Below, piece after piece: positions 24,945 through 34,284 of a stretch of DNA of 64,000 bases. Every line of letters starts with the position of its first letter. Position 1 is the first letter of the stretch. The stretch is taken from contig NZ_CP150218.1 of the NCBI RefSeq assembly GCF_037969875.1, positions 4,960,001-5,024,000 on the forward strand, read 5' to 3'. The DNA is from Paenibacillus sp. FSL R7-0337 (GTDB lineage Bacteria; Bacillota; Bacilli; Paenibacillales; Paenibacillaceae). Under the pieces are notes generated by a model, which was not told where the DNA came from, did no database searches, and saw only the letters and a program-made list of their open reading frames with translations. Position numbers and translations under genes: made by a program.

Positions 24945-27377
24945 TTGTTCAACGATAAAGAGACTTTCAAACAAGTGTTCCGCGAGAAACTCATCGGGAA
25001 ATTAGGCAAGCCGCTTGAAGAAGCTTCGAACGCCGACATTTATAATATTCTCGGCAACATGATCCGCGAGAATGCCGGTAAGGACTGGGCGGCCACCAAT
25101 CAGAAGTTCAAGATCGACAAGGATAAGCAGGTATATTATTTCTCCATGGAATTCCTGATCGGCAGGCTGCTGGGCAATAACCTGCTGAACATGGGTGTGC
25201 TGGAGGTCGTTCGCGAGGGCCTTGCGGATCTGGGATTCTGTCTGCAGGATATCGAAGAGGTCGAAGCCGATGCCGGCCTGGGCAACGGGGGGCTGGGCCG
25301 CCTTGCAGCCTGCTTCCTGGATTCGCTCGCTTCCCTGCAATATGCAGGGCACGGCTGCGGCATCCGTTATAAATACGGCTTGTTCGAGCAGAAGATTGTA
25401 GACGGCTATCAGGTGGAACTCCCGGATTACTGGCTGCAGAATGACAACGTGTGGGAAGTTCGCCGCGAAGATAAACAGGTAGAGGTGCATTTCTGGGGAC
25501 ATGTGGACACCCGCTGGGAGAATGATGAGCTTGTGTTCGAGCACAAGGATTATGAGGCTGTACGGGCGGTTCCGTATGATATCCCGGTGATTGGTGCAGA
25601 CCGCAGACATGTGAACACGCTGCGGAACTGGAGTGCTGAGTCCATCACCCAGCCATCGAGAGTCTTCGGCGCTCAGGGCGGTACGGATTATCACAAGTTT
25701 CTGGAATACAAGCGTTCGGTGGAATCCATCTCTGAATTCCTGTATCCCGATGATTCCCAGTACGAAGGCAAGCTGCTTCGTCTGAAACAGCAGTACTTCA
25801 TGTGCAGTGCCGGCCTGCAGAGTATTATCCGGACCTTCGCCAAGACGGGCCTGCCGATTGACAGCCTGCCTGACAAGGTAGCCCTGCATATCAATGACAC
25901 TCACCCTACACTGGTGATCCCTGAGCTGATGCGCATTCTGATGGATGTCTATAATCTGGGCTGGGATCAGGCCTGGAGCATGACTACCCGGATGGTGTCG
26001 TATACCAACCATACCATTCTGAGCGAAGCCCTGGAGAAGTGGCCGATCGGCATGGTCAGAGAGCTGCTTCCGCGCATCTTCCTGATTATTGAAGAGATTA
26101 ACGCCCGCTTCTGCGGCGAACTGATGAGCAAATATCCTGGAGACCAGGACCGGATCAATCAGATGGCGATCATCCATGACGATCAGGTACGGATGGCGCA
26201 TCTGGCGATTGTTGCCAGCCACAGTGTGAACGGTGTAGCGGCGCTGCATACCGAGATTCTGCAAAAGCGTGAGATGCGGCTGTTCAATGAGATGTATCCG
26301 CACCGCTTCAATAACAAGACCAACGGCATTACGCACCGCCGCTGGCTGCAGCATGCCAATCCCGAGCTTGCCGGACTGATCAGCGAGTCGATCGGCACCC
26401 GCTGGCTGCATCAGCCACAGGAGATGATCGGACTGATCAAATACAGTGAGGATGCCTCCTTCCAGGAGCAGGTGGCCGCCATCAAACGCCGCAACAAGCT
26501 GCATCTGGCTGAATATATCACGAAAAAGCACGGTATTGCGGTAGATCCCGACTCGATCTTCGATGTACAGGTCAAGCGCCTGCATGCCTATAAGCGTCAG
26601 CTGCTGAACGTGCTTCATATTATGCATTTGTATAATCAGATCAAGGATAATCCATCCATTAATATCGTGCCGCGGACCTTCATCTTCGGTGCCAAGGCTG
26701 CTCCAAGCTATCATCTGGCCAAGCGGATCATTAAACTGATCAATACGGTGGCTGATGTAGTGAACAAAGACCCGGACATTAACGGGAAGATCCGTATCTT
26801 CTTCCTGGAGAATTATTCTGTATCGCTGGCGGAGAAGATTATTCCGGCCGCTGATGTCAGCGAGCAGATCTCCACGGCGAGCAAGGAAGCCTCCGGTACC
26901 GGCAATATGAAGTTCATGATGAACGGTGCGCTGACGATTGGAACCATGGACGGGGCTAATGTGGAAATGCATGAGATGGTAGGGGACAATAATATGTTCC
27001 TGTTCGGCCTCCGTGCAGAGCAGGTACTAGATTATTACCAGTACGGCGGATACCACGCCCGCGATATCTACAATGGCGATGGCCGGGTAAAAGAAGTCTT
27101 GGATCAGCTAATCGTCCCTGGCCCCTTCAGTTCCCATGCCCAGGAGTTCGATACGCTCTTCCAGTCGCTGATTGACAACAATGACGAATTCTTCGTGCTT
27201 AAGGATTTCGCCAGCTATGTGGAGACCCATGTCAAGATTGACCTGGCTTACCGGAACCAGAAGGAATGGCTGAAGAAGTCCATCATCAATATCGGCCATT
27301 CCGGCAAGTTCTCCAGCGACAATACGATTAGCCGCTACGCCGCCGAGATCTGGCATATCGATCCGGTCCGGCTGTAA
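24945..27377 (+). CDS. glgP: Glycogen phosphorylase
   Basis: TTG 24945 is nine bases after TAAGGAGG; the ATG at 24918 lies before that site and is rejected. The 810-residue protein is a full-length GT35 phosphorylase that releases glucose 1-phosphate from glycogen. Landmarks are DAGLGNGGLGRLAACFLDS, KVALHINDTHPTLVIPELMR, FDVQVKRLHAYKRQLLNVL and the PLP-binding block EASGTGNMKFMMNG with Schiff-base Lys656. glgA and glgB are not in this window, so the cluster pairs ADP-glucose synthesis with glycogen breakdown. Closed by a strong terminator. Confidence 0.97.
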   Translation: MFNDKETFKQVFREKLIGKLGKPLEEASNADIYNILGNMIRENAGKDWAATNQKFKIDKDKQVYYFSMEFLIGRLLGNNLLNMGVLEVVREGLADLGFCLQDIEEVEADAGLGNGGLGRLAACFLDSLASLQYAGHGCGIRYKYGLFEQKIVDGYQVELPDYWLQNDNVWEVRREDKQVEVHFWGHVDTRWENDELVFEHKDYEAVRAVPYDIPVIGADRRHVNTLRNWSAESITQPSRVFGAQGGTDYHKFLEYKRSVESISEFLYPDDSQYEGKLLRLKQQYFMCSAGLQSIIRTFAKTGLPIDSLPDKVALHINDTHPTLVIPELMRILMDVYNLGWDQAWSMTTRMVSYTNHTILSEALEKWPIGMVRELLPRIFLIIEEINARFCGELMSKYPGDQDRINQMAIIHDDQVRMAHLAIVASHSVNGVAALHTEILQKREMRLFNEMYPHRFNNKTNGITHRRWLQHANPELAGLISESIGTRWLHQPQEMIGLIKYSEDASFQEQVAAIKRRNKLHLAEYITKKHGIAVDPDSIFDVQVKRLHAYKRQLLNVLHIMHLYNQIKDNPSINIVPRTFIFGAKAAPSYHLAKRIIKLINTVADVVNKDPDINGKIRIFFLENYSVSLAEKIIPAADVSEQISTASKEASGTGNMKFMMNGALTIGTMDGANVEMHEMVGDNNMFLFGLRAEQVLDYYQYGGYHARDIYNGDGRVKEVLDQLIVPGPFSSHAQEFDTLFQSLIDNNDEFFVLKDFASYVETHVKIDLAYRNQKEWLKKSIINIGHSGKFSSDNTISRYAAEIWHIDPVRL

Positions 27378-27423
27378 CGCCATAGGTACGGGCCGCAGCT
27401 TCAGGCGGTGTAATCAGAGCAGC

Positions 27424-27471
27424 AAAAGCCGCCCCATCCAGGAATCATTCCTGCGGTGGGGCGGCTTTTTT
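27424..27471 (+). terminator. Rho-independent terminator after glgP
   Basis: AAAAGCCGCCCCA pairs with TGGGGCGGCTTTT, followed by more T's. Confidence 0.9.
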
Positions 27472-27500
27472 GATAGATAAGAATTGATATGTTTTGGGGT

Positions 27501-27550
27501 CCCCGCAAAGTACCTGAGTCATCATCAAAGCTAAGCTCCACTTTGCGGGG
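27501..27550. terminator. Second hairpin in the glgP/GAF convergent gap
   Basis: CCCCGCAAAGT and ACTTTGCGGGG are perfect 11-bp arms around a 28-base loop; TTATTTT follows on the plus strand. Confidence 0.55.
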
Positions 27551-27598
27551 TTATTTTGCGGTTCAGGGCTTATTTGCTGCTGATAATGAAGGCTAGCC

Positions 27599-28078
27599 TT
27601 ACAGCACCTCGGATACCATGGCTGCGAACCGTTCGAGGAAGCGGCGCTCCTCGTCGTCGAAGCGGTGCTTGAGCGGGCTGTCGATATCAAGTACGCCATA
27701 GAGGGTGTCCCCTTTGACCAGGGGAACAACTATTTCGCTGTTAGAGGCAGCATCACAGGCAATATGTCCCGGGAAGGCATGAACATCGCCGACCACTAGC
27801 GTGCGGCGTTCAGCGGCTGCGGTTCCGCAGACGCCGCGGCCCAGCGGAATCCGGATGCAGGCCGGAAGTCCCTGGAAGGGTCCGAGCACCAGCTCTTTGC
27901 CGTCAAACAAGTAGAAACCGGTCCAGTTGGTGTCCGGCAGAGAGAGCTTTAACAGTGCCGAAGCGTTGGCCAAGTTGGCAATGGCGTTCGGTTCACCCTC
28001 CATCAGTGCCCCGAGCTGGCTGAGAACGGCTTCGAACCGTTCGCTGCGAGTGCCATCATAAGGCATGGCTTGAAACAT
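27599..28078 (-). CDS. msrC: Free methionine-(R)-sulfoxide reductase (GAF domain)
   Basis: The 159-residue protein is a single GAF domain of the fRMsr type, which reduces free methionine-R-sulfoxide using thioredoxin. The three family Cys residues are at 74 (LPACIRIPLG), 84 (GVCGTAA) and 108 (HIACDA), with the same 10- and 24-residue spacing as in E. coli YebR. The substrate-pocket Trp/Tyr of NWTGFYLFDG is present. AGGAAGGTGATGCTTC precedes ATG 28078. A monocistronic, convergent neighbour of glgP, fitting a cytosolic oxidative-damage role. Confidence 0.93.
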   Translation of the reverse strand: MFQAMPYDGTRSERFEAVLSQLGALMEGEPNAIANLANASALLKLSLPDTNWTGFYLFDGKELVLGPFQGLPACIRIPLGRGVCGTAAAERRTLVVGDVHAFPGHIACDAASNSEIVVPLVKGDTLYGVLDIDSPLKHRFDDEERRFLERFAAMVSEVL

Positions 28079-28308
28079 GAAGCATCACCTTCCTGTACCT
28101 TGAGTCAGTATGAATCCCATAACTGTTAACTATCAAGATAGTACAGGGAAGCGTGATACGTCAAGTATAATCAAGGATTAACAGGTTTTTCCGCTTAGTG
28201 GAAAAAGAGTAAGAAGAAAGAATCCTAGAAGTGAGGATGTTTCCGGGAACTCAGGGCAGGGTAATGCTTTTATAAATACAGCAGGCTAGTAGCCAGAAGG
28301 AGTGAAAT

Positions 28309-28608
28309 ATGCGCGCCGACGTACAGAACTTGTTTATTGGAATCCATATGCTATATTGTGCACATGAGAAGGATCTGACACTAACGGAAATGCTGCCGGA
28401 GCTGGAGAACCTGGGGTACCGGGTGGCGGAGCGCGAAGTGAAACAGGAGCTGGAACGGCTGACCCAGGAGAATTTCCTCACCGCCCATGGCGACGCTTAT
28501 AGTGTTACGGGAACGGGAATCGAAGAATTCAAAGCCATTCAGGCCAAGCTTGGCGTGCTGTGCACTGAGGTGCTTAAGCCGGTTAAGGCAGCGGGTGCGT
28601 CAGGTTAA
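28309..28608 (+). CDS. Small hypothetical protein, possibly winged-helix
   Basis: The 99-residue protein starts MRADVQNLFIGIHMLYCAHE after a good AAGGAG site. The predicted helix-helix-helix-strand pattern, with VAEREVKQELERLTQENFLTA and a short YSVTGTGIEEFKA, resembles the winged-helix fold of small PadR-like or similar regulators. No family can be assigned. Monocistronic; a hairpin terminator follows. Confidence 0.7.
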   Translation: MRADVQNLFIGIHMLYCAHEKDLTLTEMLPELENLGYRVAEREVKQELERLTQENFLTAHGDAYSVTGTGIEEFKAIQAKLGVLCTEVLKPVKAAGASG

Positions 28609-28655
28609 TTCTGAATGCTGCTGTACGGAATGTAACATAACATTAGGTATAAGGT

Positions 28656-28702
28656 ACAGCGTCTGACCGTGTGGCGGCAAGCCATAGGGTCAGACGCTGT
28701 TT
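28656..28702 (+). terminator. Terminator after small winged-helix-like gene
   Basis: ACAGCGTCTGACC pairs with GGTCAGACGCTGT (13 bp perfect), then TTTGTG. Confidence 0.8.
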
Positions 28703-28787
28703 GTGATGGTTAAGCGGAAGTGACAGGTAAACGCGCCGCCCGGGCAGAATAGAGTGTATACTGGTAGGGTTGAAAGGGGACGGGAAC

Positions 28788-29366
28788 ATGTATGTGTGCG
28801 GAGGGGTAATCCCGGAATTAAGCGGACGGAGGGTTCGCCTGCGGGCGATGCTGCCTGCGGACGCGCAGGCGCTGTTCGGGATTTGGAGCCATCCGGCGGT
28901 AGCGCCCTGGCTGGATGGCCCGCCTCTGTCCTCTGTGGAGGATGCAGAAGCACTGATTGTCCTGCTGGCGGAGTGGGCCGTGGAGGAAGAGAGCCTGCGC
29001 TGGAGCATCCTGGACCCGGAAGGCAGTGTCATCGGCAGCTGCGGCTATAATCACTGGCAGCTTCAAGGCGCCTACCGGGGAGAGATCGGCTTCGAGCTGT
29101 CACCGGCAGCCATGTGCCAAGGATACATGCGGGAAGCGCTGGAGCTGGTGCTAGCCTTCGGCTTCCAGAGCATGGGGCTGAACCGGATGGAAGCCCTGTG
29201 CCACCTGGACAACCTTCGCGCAGAGCGGCTGCTCACGGGACTTGGCTTCCGGCAGGAAGGGCTGCTGCGGCAATACCGGCATACGGCTTCCGGCTATCAG
29301 GATGTAGTAATGTATTCCCTGCTGCAAGGAGATACGGGTGCAGGAGAGAGAACAGAGAGAACATAG
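28788..29366 (+). CDS. GNAT N-acetyltransferase (RimJ/RimL type)
   Basis: ATG 28788, eight bases after AAAGGGG, gives 192 residues. The fold is GNAT: a start GRRVRLRAMLPADAQALFGIWSHPAV, the SCGYNHWQ strand, EIGFELSPAAMCQGYMREAL (acetyl-CoA loop region) and VMYSLLQ at the end. The pattern RMEALCHLDNLRAERLLTGLGFRQEG is typical of the RimJ/RimL subgroup that acetylates protein N-termini or small amines. The substrate is unknown. The MFS gene begins ten bases after its stop codon, so both are likely in one transcript. Confidence 0.9.
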   Translation: MYVCGGVIPELSGRRVRLRAMLPADAQALFGIWSHPAVAPWLDGPPLSSVEDAEALIVLLAEWAVEEESLRWSILDPEGSVIGSCGYNHWQLQGAYRGEIGFELSPAAMCQGYMREALELVLAFGFQSMGLNRMEALCHLDNLRAERLLTGLGFRQEGLLRQYRHTASGYQDVVMYSLLQGDTGAGERTERT

Positions 29367-29375
29367 AGAGAAGGT

Positions 29376-30890
29376 ATGGATTCATTGAGTTCACTGGGGG
29401 AAAAGCAGCGAAAGTTAATATTGACAGGCGTACTGCTGGCTACATTTCTGGCAGCAATTGAAGGGACCGTAACGGGTCCTGCGGGTCCGGCCATCGTAGG
29501 GGATTTCCAGGGGATGCAGTGGCTGAGCTGGATCTTTACAGCGTATCTGCTGGCGATGGCCGTGACCACGCCGATTTTTGGCAAGCTGAGTGATCTGATC
29601 GGGAGGAAGCCCGTGTTCATAGGCGGCGCTGTAGTCTTCCTGGCAGGCTCGCTGTTATGCGGAATCTCGCAGAGTATGCAGCAGCTGATTATTTACCGGG
29701 GGATACAGGGGATTGGTGCCGGTGCGCTGATTCCGATGACTTTTACCATTATCGGAGATATCTACAGCCTGAAGGAACGGGCTAAGACGCAGGGGCTGCT
29801 TAGCTCGGTGTGGGGGATTTCTTCGCTTGTAGGGCCGCTGCTAGGCGGTTATGTAGTCGATTATTTAAGCTGGCGCTGGGTATTCGTATTCAATCTGCCG
29901 TTCGGCCTGCTGTCGATTATCTTCATCTCACGGTACCTGAAGGAAGAGAAGGTGCGCCGTAAGACGAAGATCGATGTAGCCGGAGTGCTGCTGTTCGCTG
30001 CGGGGATGGGGGCGCTGCTGTTTGGCCTGACAACTGGGGGGCAGAGTTTGCCCTGGGACTCTCCGCTGCTGCTGTCCATTCTTCTGGCGGCTGTTCTGCT
30101 GCTGGTGGTGTTCCTGTTCGTGGAGCGCCGGGCCGCTGAGCCGATGCTGCCGCTGGAGCTGTTCTCCATCCGTAATATTGCGGTCTCTACAGGGGCGAAC
30201 CTGCTGGTCAGCACGCTGATTATCGGCCTGTCTACCTATGTTCCGCTGTGGGTGCAGGGCGTATTCGGCAAAAGTGCCGCCCTCTCAGGCCTGCTCCTGG
30301 CGCCGATGTCGGTCGGCTGGATGCTGGGCTCCATTGCGGGCGGGCGGATGATTCTGCGTGCAGGCACGCGCCGTACGGGAATGCTCGGCCTGTCGCTGAT
30401 TGTTGTCGCGGCCGTGGGGCTTACGCTAATGAATGCAGACTCCTCCCAGCAGCTGCTTCTGGTGCTGATGCTGTGCTGCGGGGTGGGCTTCGGCTATGCC
30501 TCGACCGTCTTCACCATTATCGCCCAGTCCTCGGTGCAGCATGAGCAGCGCGGTGCGTCTACGGCACTGAACACCTTCACCCGCTCACTCGGGCAGACGG
30601 TGGGGGTGGCGATCTTCGGCTCGTGGTTGAACTTCAGTATTGACCGGAGCCTGGCGGAACAGCCAGGAGCTGCCGTCTCTGGCGCAGATATTAACCAGCT
30701 GCTTAACCCGCATAGCGGAAGCGTCCTGCCTAAGGAAGCCTGGAGCAGTCTGCAAGGTGCGCTGGAGGGCGGCCTGCACTCCCTGTTCATCGTAATGGCG
30801 GTGTTCGCTGTAATCTCTCTGGTGATCTCAGTACGCCTTGATCGAGGGGTGCCTTCCATACAGGAAGCAAGCACACCTTCGAAGCATTAA
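29376..30890 (+). CDS. DHA2-family MFS drug exporter (EmrB/QacA type)
   Basis: The 504-residue membrane protein has the 14-helix DHA2 layout. Motif A is GKLSDLIGRKP after helix 2, motif C is LLGGYVVDYLSWRWVFVFNLPFG, and motif D1-like LATFLAAIEGTVTGPAGPAI is in helix 1. These proteins export drugs or metabolites by proton antiport. It follows a GNAT gene on the same strand. A MarR repressor is encoded convergently downstream. Substrate unknown. Confidence 0.92.
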   Translation: MDSLSSLGEKQRKLILTGVLLATFLAAIEGTVTGPAGPAIVGDFQGMQWLSWIFTAYLLAMAVTTPIFGKLSDLIGRKPVFIGGAVVFLAGSLLCGISQSMQQLIIYRGIQGIGAGALIPMTFTIIGDIYSLKERAKTQGLLSSVWGISSLVGPLLGGYVVDYLSWRWVFVFNLPFGLLSIIFISRYLKEEKVRRKTKIDVAGVLLFAAGMGALLFGLTTGGQSLPWDSPLLLSILLAAVLLLVVFLFVERRAAEPMLPLELFSIRNIAVSTGANLLVSTLIIGLSTYVPLWVQGVFGKSAALSGLLLAPMSVGWMLGSIAGGRMILRAGTRRTGMLGLSLIVVAAVGLTLMNADSSQQLLLVLMLCCGVGFGYASTVFTIIAQSSVQHEQRGASTALNTFTRSLGQTVGVAIFGSWLNFSIDRSLAEQPGAAVSGADINQLLNPHSGSVLPKEAWSSLQGALEGGLHSLFIVMAVFAVISLVISVRLDRGVPSIQEASTPSKH

Positions 30891-30951
30891 GCTTCAAGTC
30901 TTAGCACTGATTCTCCTGATTAGGAGATTTATCGAGAGGGTTTTTGAACAT

Positions 30952-31016
30952 ACAAAGAAATCGCTCCTTTGGGAATGGATGGCGGACCTTCCATTTACCC
31001 AAGGAGCGATTTTTTG
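30952..31016. repeat. Dispersed palindromic element, copy 2 (inverted)
   Basis: Reverse-complemented, this 65-bp element aligns along its whole length with the copy at 3580-3647: the core ATGGAAGGTCCGCCATCCAT differs at two of 20 positions. Again it sits just after a stop codon in a gene-end gap. The remaining 31017-31253 shows nothing recognisable. Confidence 0.75.
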
Positions 31017-31253
31017 AAAATATAATTTTTATGTTGCACATGAGTGATTCGTAGAATGACTGGGTTGCTGAATGTGACTGAGGGCTGAAGGTAAGGTATG
31101 CATACAACCACATACCATGGCGGGTACGTGGCATATGAACTAAATTGTAATTGTATGTGAAAAACAGCATACATTGTGCTCAGACACAGGCGCATAGCCT
31201 GAATGCGGTCCGTTCACGCAGCGTCCACCCAAGTGCTCACGTTGATCCCGCTC

Positions 31254-31303
31254 AAAACAAAGGGCTGTTCCAAGCAGCCGATTCATGCTTTTTGGAGCAG
31301 CCC
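31254..31303 (-). terminator. Terminator for the MarR gene
   Basis: On the minus strand, GGGCTGCTCCAA pairs with TTGGAACAGCCC (one mismatch), followed by TTTGTTTT. Confidence 0.75.
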
Positions 31304-31364
31304 ATACTCTGATAACTGGTTGAATTAGTGAATAGATTCACAACCGCCGATTCCTTAACTAGCC

Positions 31365-31832
31365 TTATTTGCGCGGGAGCGGGGAGAGCTTCTCGGCTTG
31401 CAGGCCCATTTTCTTAAGCAACACAATCATCTGTTCCTTCTCTTCGTCGCTGAGTCCACTGAAGGCCAGATGCAGGCGCTCTGAGTACTTCGGATACATC
31501 TCGTTCATCAGGCGTTCGCCCTCTGTAGTCAGCTCGGCAAAAATAACACGGCGGTCGCTAGGGCAAGGCTTGCGCTGCAGATAGCCGCGTTCTTCCAGCT
31601 TGTCGATCACATAAGTAACGTTGCCGCTCTGAAGCAGCAGCTTGGCACCGATCTGCTGGATTGGCTGTGGTCCTTTGTAGAAGAGCACCTCCATGACTGC
31701 GAAGGCGGTCGGGTTGAAGCCTTCGATCTTGCTGCCGGTTACAGCATGCTCGTTAATGCTCTTGAAGGACTTGGCAAAAACTCTGTACAAATGCAGGGTC
31801 AACTGAGTATCGCGTTCATAGGATTGTATCAT
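31365..31832 (-). CDS. MarR-family transcriptional regulator
   Basis: The 155-residue protein has the MarR winged-helix core FAVMEVLFYKGPQPIQQIGAKLL, recognition helix QSGNVTYVIDKLEERGYLQRKP and the conserved wing DRRVIFAELTTEGERL. It probably dimerises and represses nearby or distant genes; candidates are the convergent DHA2 exporter and the divergent ecsAB. GAGGTGGAG precedes the ATG. A Cys in KPCPSDRR next to the wing could sense oxidants, but this is speculative. An 8-bp inverted repeat (31923-31930 and 31983-31990) lies upstream. Confidence 0.92.
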   Translation of the reverse strand: MIQSYERDTQLTLHLYRVFAKSFKSINEHAVTGSKIEGFNPTAFAVMEVLFYKGPQPIQQIGAKLLLQSGNVTYVIDKLEERGYLQRKPCPSDRRVIFAELTTEGERLMNEMYPKYSERLHLAFSGLSDEEKEQMIVLLKKMGLQAEKLSPLPRK

Positions 31833-32166
31833 GCTTCTCCACCTCTATTGTTAATCGTACGGGCTTATCCGCACGGTTTGGAATACTTGCTTCCTGATAT
31901 CTAGTTTTACAATACGTCAAACAAAGATTGAAGAACATGTCATTTGTCACAATAAGCACACTTTTAATTATAAAAAATTGAACAATCTTTTGAAGGTGCA
32001 TAAAAATGTATTCTTGTGCGGAATTTGAAGTCGGTGACCGGTTATTCGTATAATGAAGGCTACAGGCTGCGGAGAGAGTAAAGGGTGAAAATTATTGCAG
32101 CAAAGGCCCGTCCAGGGTGCTATGATCGCATTATATTGAATGATGATACAGGAGATGGAGAGATAC

Positions 32167-32964
32167 ATGGAAGAGACAGAAGGCTCAGAGGAACAGAAGG
32201 CTCCGAAGCAGACGGAGGAGCGGATCAACAAGTATTACGACGACGATGATGACTACGATGATGAGGATACTGTGCTTGATGTGGTGATTGAGGAAGCGGG
32301 CTATGAGGCAGGAGATATCCGCATCTCAGGAATCTCTTTCCAGGTAAGAAAGGGCGAACTGCTGGGACTGATCGGACCGAACGGGGCCGGCAAAAGCACT
32401 ACGATCAAGACGCTGCTCGGTCTGCTGAAGCATGCCAAGGCCCGGGTGAAGCTGGGCGGCGAGAACCAGTCCTACGCCTACGTGCCGGAGCAGCCGGTAT
32501 TCTACGAGGACCTTACGCTGTGGGAGCATCTGGATCTGGCCGCTGCCGCCTACGGCTTAAGCTATGAAGCCTTCGAGTCCACGGCGGAACAACTGCTGGT
32601 ACAGTTCAGCATGACCCATGTGCGCGATGATCTGCCTGCGGGCTTCTCCAAGGGGATGAAGCAGAAAATGATGCTCATGCTTGGCTTCCTGGTACAGCCG
32701 GATGTCTATATAGTGGATGAGCCATTCATCGGGCTTGATCCCAGGGCCACCAAGGATTTCCTGCGCCTGCTGGAGGCGGAACGGGAGCGCGGTGCCGGGG
32801 TGCTGATGTCCACACATGTTCTGGATACAGCGGAGAAAATCTGCGACAGCTTCATTCTGATCTCCGGAGGCAAAATTGCCGCCGAGGGGACACTTGCGGC
32901 GATACGCGGGGAAGCGGGGCTGCCGGAGGGATCGCTGTTTGATTGCTTCGACGAATTAACATGA
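32167..32964 (+). CDS. ecsA: ABC transporter ATP-binding protein EcsA
   Basis: ATG 32167, six bases after GGAG, gives 265 residues. An Asp-rich N-terminal extension (DDDDDYDDED) precedes the ATPase domain. Walker A is GPNGAGKST, Q-loop YVPEQPVFYEDLTL, signature FSKGMKQKM in place of LSGGQ (as usual for EcsA-like proteins), Walker B VYIVDEPFIGLDP, and H-switch STHV. Ecs transporters affect secretion, protein processing and sporulation in Bacillus, and act in peptide export. ATGA overlap with ecsB shows coupling. Confidence 0.9.
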   Translation: MEETEGSEEQKAPKQTEERINKYYDDDDDYDDEDTVLDVVIEEAGYEAGDIRISGISFQVRKGELLGLIGPNGAGKSTTIKTLLGLLKHAKARVKLGGENQSYAYVPEQPVFYEDLTLWEHLDLAAAAYGLSYEAFESTAEQLLVQFSMTHVRDDLPAGFSKGMKQKMMLMLGFLVQPDVYIVDEPFIGLDPRATKDFLRLLEAERERGAGVLMSTHVLDTAEKICDSFILISGGKIAAEGTLAAIRGEAGLPEGSLFDCFDELT

Positions 32965-34211
32965 GCCGGAATTCATTTGCGTTCCCGGCTGCAAGGAATC
33001 TCTTAAGACGAAGACTGTTCTCCCATTTCCGGGAGCAGACTGCTATTATCCGTACGGCTGTAGACTGGACAGTCCTGCTGTATATTCTCATCCCGGGGGG
33101 CTTGCTCGGCGGCCGCTTCTACTATGGCTACTGGAATGGCAATCTTCCGGGTTGGTTCAGCCATGTACCCTTTGTGATCGTGCCTTCGCTGCTGGCCATT
33201 CTGCTGGCTACCGGAGGTATCGTGCTGTTGCTCCAGGAAGGCGATCTGCTGTTCCTGCGGCAGCGGCAGAACTGGATCAGCACGATTCTCAAAGGCGGCA
33301 TGGTCTATAGCCTAGCGGTAACTGCGCTGAAGATGGCGGCGGTGTACGTCATTCTGCTGCCGTTTCTGATCCGCGGCTATGGTCTGAGCGCGGCAAGCAC
33401 CTATGGCCTGCTGGCGCTGACCATAACCTGCAGCTGGGCCGTTAAGCTGCTGGGTCATATCGTCAAGGTGCAGCGTCAGGGCTTCCGCCGCCGGCTGTGG
33501 CTGATCCTGGCGGTGGCCGTGCCCTGCGGGATCTACCTGCGTCTTGCGCTCTTCTGGAAGGATAGCCCAACCCTTCTGTTCCTTGCGGCTGCCGCCTATG
33601 CGGCAGTGACCGTCCTGGCCTTCAGAGCACGCCTGCGCCTGCGAGGCACGTTCATCAATGATGTGCGCGAAGACTACAAGCAGCGGATGAGAATTGCAGC
33701 GATTCTGCTGCGCCGTGTGCTGGATAAGCCGCGGCCGACACGTTACAAGCCCTGGATCTTCCGCAAGTCGCAGCCGCTGCTGGCCTCGAAGTTGCCCGAG
33801 AGCCGCTTCGCCGCCGCAGGGATGAAGGCGATGCTGCGCAATCCGGCCCATCTCAAGCTGTACTTGCAGTTCACTGGAGTGTCGCTGGTGGCCATCTTTA
33901 TTGTGCCAGTAGTACTGAAATGGCTGCTATATATTGTCTTGACGAGTATGATGGCCTACTGGCTGACTTCCTTCTGGAATCTGTTCTCCGGGGATGATTA
34001 TATCGGCATTCTGCCGTTCACCAAGGTGCAGAAGGCGGACGCCGGTTCCAAGGCGATGCCCATTCTGCTGACGCCCTTCGCTGTCCTGTGCTCCGCTATG
34101 CTCTGTATTCCTGCCTATGGCTGGTGGGGCTTGCTGATCTTTATCTCTGTCGGGGCTGCCGCCGGAATCTGGATCGGCCGTATCTTCAGTGTCATCAGAT
34201 TTGCAAGATAA
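32961..34211 (+). CDS. ecsB: ABC transporter permease EcsB
   Basis: The start ATG 32961 overlaps the ecsA stop. The 416-residue membrane protein fits EcsB: basic N-terminus RNLLRRRLFSHFREQ, helices near 35, 70, 120, 150 and 190, a cytosolic basic central loop (YKQRMRIAAILLRRVLDK, KPWIFRKSQPLLASKL), then further helices to the C-terminus. It forms the membrane channel of the Ecs complex. Closed by a strong terminator shared with the convergent flavoprotein gene. Confidence 0.88.
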   Translation: MSRNSFAFPAARNLLRRRLFSHFREQTAIIRTAVDWTVLLYILIPGGLLGGRFYYGYWNGNLPGWFSHVPFVIVPSLLAILLATGGIVLLLQEGDLLFLRQRQNWISTILKGGMVYSLAVTALKMAAVYVILLPFLIRGYGLSAASTYGLLALTITCSWAVKLLGHIVKVQRQGFRRRLWLILAVAVPCGIYLRLALFWKDSPTLLFLAAAAYAAVTVLAFRARLRLRGTFINDVREDYKQRMRIAAILLRRVLDKPRPTRYKPWIFRKSQPLLASKLPESRFAAAGMKAMLRNPAHLKLYLQFTGVSLVAIFIVPVVLKWLLYIVLTSMMAYWLTSFWNLFSGDDYIGILPFTKVQKADAGSKAMPILLTPFAVLCSAMLCIPAYGWWGLLIFISVGAAAGIWIGRIFSVIRFAR

Positions 34212-34215
34212 CAGC

Positions 34216-34252
34216 AAAGAGCCTTCCTCCACAAGCTGGGGGAAGGCTCTTT
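34216..34252. terminator. Bidirectional terminator between ecsB and BaiN-like gene
   Basis: AAAGAGCCTTCC pairs with GGAAGGCTCTTT, giving A/T flanks on both sides. Confidence 0.85.
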
Positions 34253-34284
34253 ACTGTTCTAACTATAGGCGCTGCTTATCCGCC

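Noticed and set aside
25002..26972. 656-codon open frame opposite glgP
   Set aside because: Antisense shadow of a strongly conserved gene with biased codon use; no ribosome site and no family resemblance.
30901..31195. Minus-strand frames over the palindromic repeat near 31 kb
   Set aside because: Short, overlapping each other and the repeat, with no ribosome site.
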